A stretch of DNA of 17,490 bases from NCBI GenBank assembly GCA_964428175.1, contig CAYRXM010000105.1, forward strand, positions 1 to 17,490, written 5' to 3'. The DNA comes from CAYRXM01 sp964428175 (GTDB lineage Bacteria; Chloroflexota; Anaerolineae; JAFGEY01). The stretch's first letter is position 1, and each line of letters starts with the position of its first letter. This document shows, piece by piece, positions 13,020-17,490 of the stretch. The position numbers and the translations under genes were made by a program. The notes under the pieces are model-generated. The model saw only the letters and a program-made list of their open reading frames with translations, did not search any database and had not been told where the DNA came from.

Positions 13020-14276
13020 TCAATCTATCCGCTCGACAAAGCGCTCCAGCCGGTCCAGCGCCGCTTGGATCTGTTCCATACTCGCCGCGTAGGAGAGCCG
13101 CACGTGATTGTCGTTGCCGAACGCGCTGCCGGGCACCAGAGCCAGTTTTTCGTGTTCCAGCAGCAGTCGGCAGAAATCCATCGATCCCTGAATAAACTCA
13201 CCATCGTAGCGCTGGCCAAAGGTCGAAGAAATGTCCGGAAAAGCGTAAAATGCGCCGGTCGGCTCAAAGCAGGACAGGCCGGGGATGGCCTTCAGCCGCC
13301 CCACCATGTACTGCCGCCGCCGGTCGAACTCTTGCCGCATGACTTCCACCGTGCTCTGGTCGCCGGTGAGGGCGGCCAGGGCCGCTTTTTGAGCGATCGA
13401 GTTGGCCCCGCTGGTGGTGTGACTTTGCAGATCGGCGCAGGCATTGATCGCGTGCGCCGGCCCGGCGGCAAAGCCGATGCGCCAGCCGGTCATCGAGTAG
13501 GCCTTGGACACCGCCCCGGCAATGAGGGTCAGATCGTACATGGCCGGGTTGACCGAGACGATGCTGGTAAACTCGCACGAATGCTCGGCATTCGAGTGCT
13601 CGGCATTCGAGTGCTCGGCATTCGAGTGCCCGGCATTCGAGTTATATACCAGCGCGTCATACACCTCATCCGAGAGCACCGGCACGCCGGTTTCGATCAG
13701 CACCTCGGCCAGCGCAGCCAGTTCGTCGCGTGTGTAAACCGAGCCGGTGGGGTTGGACGGCGAACAGAGGATCAGCAGCCGCGTGCGCAGAGTGATGGCC
13801 GCGCGCAGGGCCTCGGGACGCAACTTGAACTCATCCTCGACGCCCGTTTGCAGGATCATCGGCGTCGCCCCGACGGCTTTGGCCATATCCGAGTAGCTGA
13901 CCCAGTAGGGAGCGGGGATGATCACCTCGTCGCCGGTTCCGGCCAGGGCGTGGACGACATTGTAGACGGCCTGCTTGCCCCCGGCAGAGACGATCAACTG
14001 GTTGGGCTTGTAGGTGACGCCGCGCTCGCGGCCCACCTTGTCGGCCCAGGCAGCGCGCAGCTCGGCGATGCCGGCGGCGGGCGTGTACTTGGTGAATCCT
14101 TCGTCGAGCGCCGCCTTGGCCGCGTCGACGATGTGCTGCGGGGTGGGAAAATCGGGTTCGCCGGCTGCCAGGCCGATCACATCTTCGCCGGCTGCCTTCA
14201 TGGCCTTGGCGCGGGCGTCGATGGCCATCGTCGCCGAAGGTTCGATACGTTGGACGTTTTCGCTTAACTTGATCAT
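13020..14276 (-). CDS. Class I/II pyridoxal-phosphate aminotransferase (aspartate aminotransferase-like)
   Basis: A 418-residue fold-type I enzyme like the bacterial aspartate aminotransferases of subgroup 1b. Motifs: GLAAGEPDFPTP near residue 40, KYTPAAGIAELR, SPSNPTGSVY (about 172-181) with the Asn contacting PLP, LSDEVYDALVY (Asp and Tyr contacting the ring), and SKAYSMTGWRIG with the Schiff-base Lys about residue 258 and the phosphate Arg about 266. HVRLSYA near the C-terminus holds the substrate-carboxylate Arg. Between LVY and TSIVSV lies an in-frame tandem-repeat insertion (residues about 213-234, NAEHS units) absent from relatives; a surface loop is expected there. ATG 14276 follows AGGAG; the frame's earlier ATG at 14309 lacks a site. 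A good promoter lies upstream. Confidence 0.94.
   Translation of the reverse strand: MIKLSENVQRIEPSATMAIDARAKAMKAAGEDVIGLAAGEPDFPTPQHIVDAAKAALDEGFTKYTPAAGIAELRAAWADKVGRERGVTYKPNQLIVSAGGKQAVYNVVHALAGTGDEVIIPAPYWVSYSDMAKAVGATPMILQTGVEDEFKLRPEALRAAITLRTRLLILCSPSNPTGSVYTRDELAALAEVLIETGVPVLSDEVYDALVYNSNAGHSNAEHSNAEHSNAEHSCEFTSIVSVNPAMYDLTLIAGAVSKAYSMTGWRIGFAAGPAHAINACADLQSHTTSGANSIAQKAALAALTGDQSTVEVMRQEFDRRRQYMVGRLKAIPGLSCFEPTGAFYAFPDISSTFGQRYDGEFIQGSMDFCRLLLEHEKLALVPGSAFGNDNHVRLSYAASMEQIQAALDRLERFVERID
13582..13641. repeat. 15-bp in-frame tandem repeat in the aminotransferase gene
   Basis: Four 15-bp units, TGCTCGGCATTCGAG three times and TGCCCGGCATTCGAG once, perfectly in register with codons, encoding Asn-Ala-Glu/Gly-His-Ser repeats. 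Near-identity of the units indicates a recent expansion. Confidence 0.95.
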
Positions 14277-14368
14277 GCTTTCTCCTCTGGGGTCAAGGGG
14301 AGCCAGCACCGCCCTGTGCAGCTCGGCCGCAACGCCTCGAGCCTGCTCCGGTGGATAAGAGATGTGTG

Positions 14369-14397
14369 ATTATAAAACGATTCCTGTCTGAGCGCAA
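14369..14397 (-). promoter_or_regulatory. Promoter of the aminotransferase gene
   Basis: On the minus strand, TTGCGC (14397-14392) and a perfect TATAAT (14374-14369) with a 17-bp spacer, about 93 bp before ATG 14276. The -35 box overlaps the end of the flotillin terminator T-run. Confidence 0.75.
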
Positions 14398-14430
14398 AAA
14401 AACCTGGCAGATTTTGGAAACCTGCCAGGT
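14395..14430 (-). terminator. Terminator of the flotillin operon
   Basis: Read on the minus strand, ACCTGGCAG pairs with CTGCCAGGT (14430-14422 with 14410-14402), followed by TTTTTTT. A second small hairpin GTACGTT/AACGTAC (14441-14457) lies between it and the flotillin stop. Confidence 0.9.
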
Positions 14431-14468
14431 CTATAGCAGAGTACGTTTTTAACGTACCAATTCATAAA

Positions 14469-16556
14469 CTACTTGGCAATGTACTGCAAATACACCGCCT
14501 CGAACGGCAGGTTGAGGACAAAGGGCATGGCGGTCAGAAACTGCCGGGCCTGGGCGATGACTGCTTTTTCCTCTTCCGATGCCGCATCGTCCAGCGCGTC
14601 GAGGGCCTGCCCGACGGTGATCCCGCCAAGATCATTCACATCAAGTTTGCTCTCGACCATCTTGACCAACTGCGGAAGCAAGTCGGTCACCGCTGCGCCG
14701 CCGTTCGGCTGTGCCTGCGGCGCGGACGAGCCGCCGCCGTTTCCACTTATGACGCGGTCGAAAATGGCCTTGCCGGCGTCCTGCACTGGCTGGGGCAGCC
14801 CGCTGGCGACGTCCATGATCCCGTCGCTCCAGGTGGCCAGTTTGAGGATTTTCTCGGCCATATCGGGCGAACCGAACAGCTTGACCTGCATGTTGGCGAT
14901 GCCCTGGCCCATAGCTTGCGCGCGGGCCACCTCGATCTGGATTTGCGCTTCCAGCCGGATGCGCTCCAGTTCCAGCCGCTGCGAGACGCCCTCGAACGCG
15001 GCCAGCGCCTCGGCCTTGGCCTTTTGACCTTCGGCCTCGGACAGCCCCTTGGCCTTGATCGCTTCCGCTTCGGCCAGACCTTGCACCTTGATCGCCTCGG
15101 CCTGGACCTTTTCGGCCTCCGCTTTGGCGCGGATCACGTCGGCTTCGGCCAGACCTTGCGCAGAGACGCGAGCCTGGGTCGCTTCGGCGATCATTTTTTC
15201 GGCATCGCTTTCGGCCTTGGCCTGGGTGCGCCTGGTTTCGGCCTGTTTGAGCGCGGCCTCGGCTTCGGCCTCGGCCTTCTCCTTGAGCGCCTGGGCCTGC
15301 GCTTCGGCCTCACGCACCTGACGGAGCGCGTCGATCTCGATTTGGTTCTGCCGCTCGATCTTGGCCCGCTCGGCGTCGCGGTTGGCCTGGATAATTTGAA
15401 TCTGCGCCTCACGCTCGGCCTTGGCCTTTTCCTCGACGGTGAGCAGGACTTGCGCGGCCTCTTCGCGCTGGGCGGCAGCCAGCAGCCGCTGCTGCTCGGC
15501 AGCCTCGCGCTTTTGGCGCTCCTTCAAGATGGCAACCTCTTTTTCCTGCTGTGCCACCTCGATAGCCTTCAGGCGGATCAACTCGGCAGTCTGGTATTCC
15601 TGCTCTTTGCGCTGGTTCTCGACCAGCAGGGTCTGCTCGGTTTCGATCTCGGCCAGCTTGATCGCTTTTTCCTTGGCGATGCGCGCCTGTTCGGCCGCTT
15701 CTTCCTGCTCATAAATCGTCTTTTCCGCCGTCGTCTTTTCTAGCGATTGGCGCACGCGCACCTCACGGTCTTGAACGGCGGTGGCAAAAGCCAAATCCTG
15801 CTCCATGGTCAGTTTTTCCTTGTCGGCGGAGACGTTGCGCAGCTTGATCGCTACTTCGCTGGCCCGCTCAATGTCGTTCTTTTCGCGCAGCGCGCTCTCA
15901 ATGACCTGAGCGTTGGCCCGCGCTACCTGTGCACCAAACACGTCATCCGTCGGAAAAGTGCCCTGGCGCGCGGCCTTGAGGGTGAGGATGGACACCGACT
16001 CGAGCGAGAGGCCGTTCTCATCGAGGTCGCTCTTGAGGCGGGTCTGCACCTCTTCGATGAATTTCTCGCGCTCCTGGTGCAGTCCCATCAGTGTAAAACT
16101 GGCCGCCATGTCGCGCAGCGCGCCGTCGAGCTTGGCATCTACCAACTGCTTGACCGCATCGGCGTTGACTTCTTTGCCCCCGATCGTACGTGCGGCGCGG
16201 GAAATGCCCTCCGTCGTCGCATCGACCTTGATGTAGAAAATGGCCTTGATGTCGGCGTACTGCGGGTCGATGGTCAGCAGGGCGTTTTCTTCGGTGCGCT
16301 CGATCTCGATGGCCATGGTGCCCAAATCGACCCAGGTGATCTCGTGCAGAACCTTGAACACCCATGCGCCGCCGTTCATCACCACCAGCGGCGGGCGGCC
16401 GGCCTTCTGAAAGCCGCCGGTGCGCACAAAAGCACGGTTGGCCGGGGCCTTGACGTAGGATTTGAAAATGACGATGAGAAAGACGACAAAGAACAAGCCT
16501 GCGGCAAGCGAACCAAAGACGATCAGAAACGGTAAAATCCCTTCCAGTCCCAACAT
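14469..16556 (-). CDS. Flotillin-like SPFH protein (YqiK/FloT type)
   Basis: A 695-residue membrane-microdomain scaffold. A single N-terminal hydrophobic helix (residues about 5-32) anchors it; the SPFH domain follows (about 35-215: FVRTGGFQKAGRPPLVVMNGGAW, ITWVDLGTMAIEIER, ENALLTIDPQYADIKAIFYIKVD), then a very long Ala/Glu/Lys/Arg coiled coil (about 215-580) containing repeated AEAEAIKAKG-like blocks, and a C-terminal part that is less charged with a Gly/Ser-rich linker near 640. It is longer than typical flotillins of about 500-550 residues, mainly in the coiled coil and tail. AAGGAG precedes ATG 16556. It starts 23 bp after its OB-fold membrane partner, the arrangement of E. coli yqiJ-yqiK. 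Large plus-strand frames over the coiled coil are shadows. Confidence 0.94.
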   Translation of the reverse strand: MLGLEGILPFLIVFGSLAAGLFFVVFLIVIFKSYVKAPANRAFVRTGGFQKAGRPPLVVMNGGAWVFKVLHEITWVDLGTMAIEIERTEENALLTIDPQYADIKAIFYIKVDATTEGISRAARTIGGKEVNADAVKQLVDAKLDGALRDMAASFTLMGLHQEREKFIEEVQTRLKSDLDENGLSLESVSILTLKAARQGTFPTDDVFGAQVARANAQVIESALREKNDIERASEVAIKLRNVSADKEKLTMEQDLAFATAVQDREVRVRQSLEKTTAEKTIYEQEEAAEQARIAKEKAIKLAEIETEQTLLVENQRKEQEYQTAELIRLKAIEVAQQEKEVAILKERQKREAAEQQRLLAAAQREEAAQVLLTVEEKAKAEREAQIQIIQANRDAERAKIERQNQIEIDALRQVREAEAQAQALKEKAEAEAEAALKQAETRRTQAKAESDAEKMIAEATQARVSAQGLAEADVIRAKAEAEKVQAEAIKVQGLAEAEAIKAKGLSEAEGQKAKAEALAAFEGVSQRLELERIRLEAQIQIEVARAQAMGQGIANMQVKLFGSPDMAEKILKLATWSDGIMDVASGLPQPVQDAGKAIFDRVISGNGGGSSAPQAQPNGGAAVTDLLPQLVKMVESKLDVNDLGGITVGQALDALDDAASEEEKAVIAQARQFLTAMPFVLNLPFEAVYLQYIAK

Positions 16557-16579
16557 TCAATTCTCCTTTCCTCTGACGT

Positions 16580-17398
16580 TCATAGATCAGACAAAATGAC
16601 AGTATATGTATGTGTTTTTTCGTCATAGGCGACGATCACCACTTCGCTGTCGCGCGCAATGGGCGGCTGCTCCGGCTCCACCCTGGCAAACACGGTCAAC
16701 GACGCGCCGCTGCGATCCTGCACCCGCACCTGGCCGAAACGCTCGCTGACCTGGGCGCTGACCACCACCCCGCGCAGGCCAACCAACTGCTTGCGGCTCA
16801 TGGCCGTGGTCGAAACGGCCGGCGCGACACGGTTGAGCAGCCGTGACAGCCGCGAGGTAAGCAGCAAACTGCTCAGCGCCGACAGAGGCAGCGTGCCGGC
16901 AATGGCGATGCCCGGATACGCATTGAACAAGGAGACGACGACGCCATTCAGCACCCAGCCGGCAAAACCAAAGGTCACAAAAAGCAGTAACAGCACCAGC
17001 GTCATCGGGGCCTGGCCAATGCCGACAAAGGACAAAAAGCTGGCCCATGTCGAGAGGCCTTCACCCGCCGCGATGTGTACGTCTCGATCAACGTCCAGAT
17101 CGGCCTCCGTGTCGAGGTCAACATCCATGTCCGCATCCAGGTCGAGATCGACATCGGCGTCCAGGTCAACGTCCACGTCGGCGTCCAGGTCAACGTCCAC
17201 GTCGGCGTCCAGGTCGAGATCGACATCCGCGTCCAGATCGACGTCTGTATCGACGTCCAGGTCTTGATCGACCTCTTGATCGCTGCCCAGGCCGATGAAT
17301 TGCAGCGCCGACAGGCCCAGGAAAAAGAGAATCGAGATGCTGAAGGGCAGGTTGTACCAGCCCCACAAAAACTGCCAGAGTTGAACTAGCCCATTCAC
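16580..17398 (-). CDS. OB-fold membrane protein (NfeD/YqiJ-like) with alternating-Asp repeat loop
   Basis: A 272-residue partner of flotillin. Residues about 18-37 form a hydrophobic helix; 40-106 are an Asp-rich block in which nearly every second residue is Asp, built from 8-residue units; about 130-152 and 160-182 are further hydrophobic helices; 205-272 look like the OB-fold domain typical of NfeD/YqiJ proteins (LVGLRGVVVSAQV, GQVRVQDRSGASLTVFARV, EVVIVAYDEKTHTYTVI). The frame is open from ATG 17434, but AAGGAGGAG lies inside it 7 bases before GTG 17398, which is therefore the likely start. The Asp block is not in relatives I know and would bind divalent cations such as calcium; that is inference. 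With three helices and a cytoplasmic OB domain, the block would face the cytoplasm. Confidence 0.88.
   Translation of the reverse strand: MNGLVQLWQFLWGWYNLPFSISILFFLGLSALQFIGLGSDQEVDQDLDVDTDVDLDADVDLDLDADVDVDLDADVDVDLDADVDLDLDADMDVDLDTEADLDVDRDVHIAAGEGLSTWASFLSFVGIGQAPMTLVLLLLFVTFGFAGWVLNGVVVSLFNAYPGIAIAGTLPLSALSSLLLTSRLSRLLNRVAPAVSTTAMSRKQLVGLRGVVVSAQVSERFGQVRVQDRSGASLTVFARVEPEQPPIARDSEVVIVAYDEKTHTYTVILSDL
17111..17278. repeat. 24-bp in-frame tandem repeat encoding the Asp-rich block
   Basis: Seven 24-bp units in register with codons (17111, 17135, 17159, 17183, 17207, 17231, 17255); the units at 17159 and 17183 are identical and outer ones diverge. Each encodes eight residues of the form D-x-D-x-D-x-D-x on the minus strand. 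Confidence 0.93.
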
Positions 17399-17439
17399 CG
17401 CTTCTCCTCCTTGATGCCCAAACAAAAAAGACAAGCCTA

Positions 17440-17461
17440 GGAGACCGCTGAAAAAGTCTCC
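17440..17461. repeat. Small hairpin upstream of the flotillin operon
   Basis: GGAGAC (17440-17445) pairs with GTCTCC (17456-17461). On the minus strand it reads GGAGACTTTTTCAGCGGTCTCC-like, which resembles ends of some insertion sequences; the rest of any element is not in view. It could be a leader hairpin for the operon. Confidence 0.35.
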
Positions 17462-17490
17462 CGATACTAACTGATATTTGACTTATTCTA

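Noticed and set aside
12945..13641. Possible CRISPR array
   Set aside because: The repeats are contiguous 7-bp and 15-bp units without unique spacers, and no cas genes are present.
13002..14267. 421-codon plus-strand frame over the aminotransferase
   Set aside because: Antisense shadow of a well-conserved PLP enzyme; contains the repeat translated in the wrong strand and no recognisable motif.
14916..15743. 275-codon plus-strand frame with LGLGLGF-type repeats
   Set aside because: Created by the biased Ala/Glu coiled-coil codons of flotillin read backwards; not a real repeat membrane protein.
17075..17389. Plus-strand frame with VQVNVHVGVQV repeats
   Set aside because: Reverse reading of the Asp-repeat DNA; the minus-strand frame has membrane helices, an OB domain and a ribosome site.

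Overview
This 17.5 kb stretch is moderately GC-rich bacterial DNA. The mix of genes (a ceramidase-like membrane protein, an M50 site-2 protease with a long N-terminal part, a two-domain acetyl-xylan-esterase-like hydrolase, a Gfo/Idh/MocA oxidoreductase, flotillin paired with an OB-fold membrane protein, a PspA-like protein, and short palindromic and tandem intergenic repeats) looks most like a Chloroflexota genome such as an Anaerolineae or Caldilineae member. That assignment is inference from gene content and style; there is no rRNA, tRNA or marker gene to prove it. No phage genes, CRISPR array or complete transposase were seen.

Layout. At 85-939 (+) is a DegV/FakB-type fatty-acid-binding protein closed by a strong terminator. 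On the minus strand, 2561 to 1039 carries a ParA ATPase gene whose stop overlaps the start of a small ribbon-helix-helix gene (ATGA overlap), then an unknown 117-residue protein. Between the last two lie a 14-bp palindrome and an 11-bp tandem repeat; a related 11-bp tandem repeat recurs at 4255-4276. A divergent promoter pair separates parA from a plus-strand pair, a ceramidase-like membrane protein and a SEC-C zinc-motif protein (2688-4224). They converge on an M50 site-2 protease (4327-5460, minus).

From 5461 to 8072 the DNA is repeat-laden: a 61-bp duplication of the 5' end of a NarL/LuxR-type response regulator gene, a cluster of short palindromes, the intact regulator (5832-6431), a 138-bp MITE-like inverted-repeat element, then two visibly AT-richer genes encoding an exported matrixin metalloprotease and a membrane-anchored protein of unknown function.

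From 17398 down to 8257 all genes are on the minus strand: OB-fold membrane protein plus flotillin (membrane microdomain pair), a class I/II aminotransferase with its own promoter, a cluster of hydrolase, SAM methyltransferase and Gfo/Idh/MocA oxidoreductase (probably carbohydrate-related), and a PspA/IM30-like protein. Four tandem-repeat expansions lie between about 11.5 and 17.3 kb: a short one in the esterase, a heptamer array between genes, a 15-bp in-frame array in the aminotransferase, and a 24-bp in-frame array coding an alternating-Asp linker in the flotillin partner.

The most promising leads are the ParA plus ribbon-helix-helix operon with dispersed iteron-like 11-bp sites, and the flotillin partner with an expanded Asp-repeat loop.
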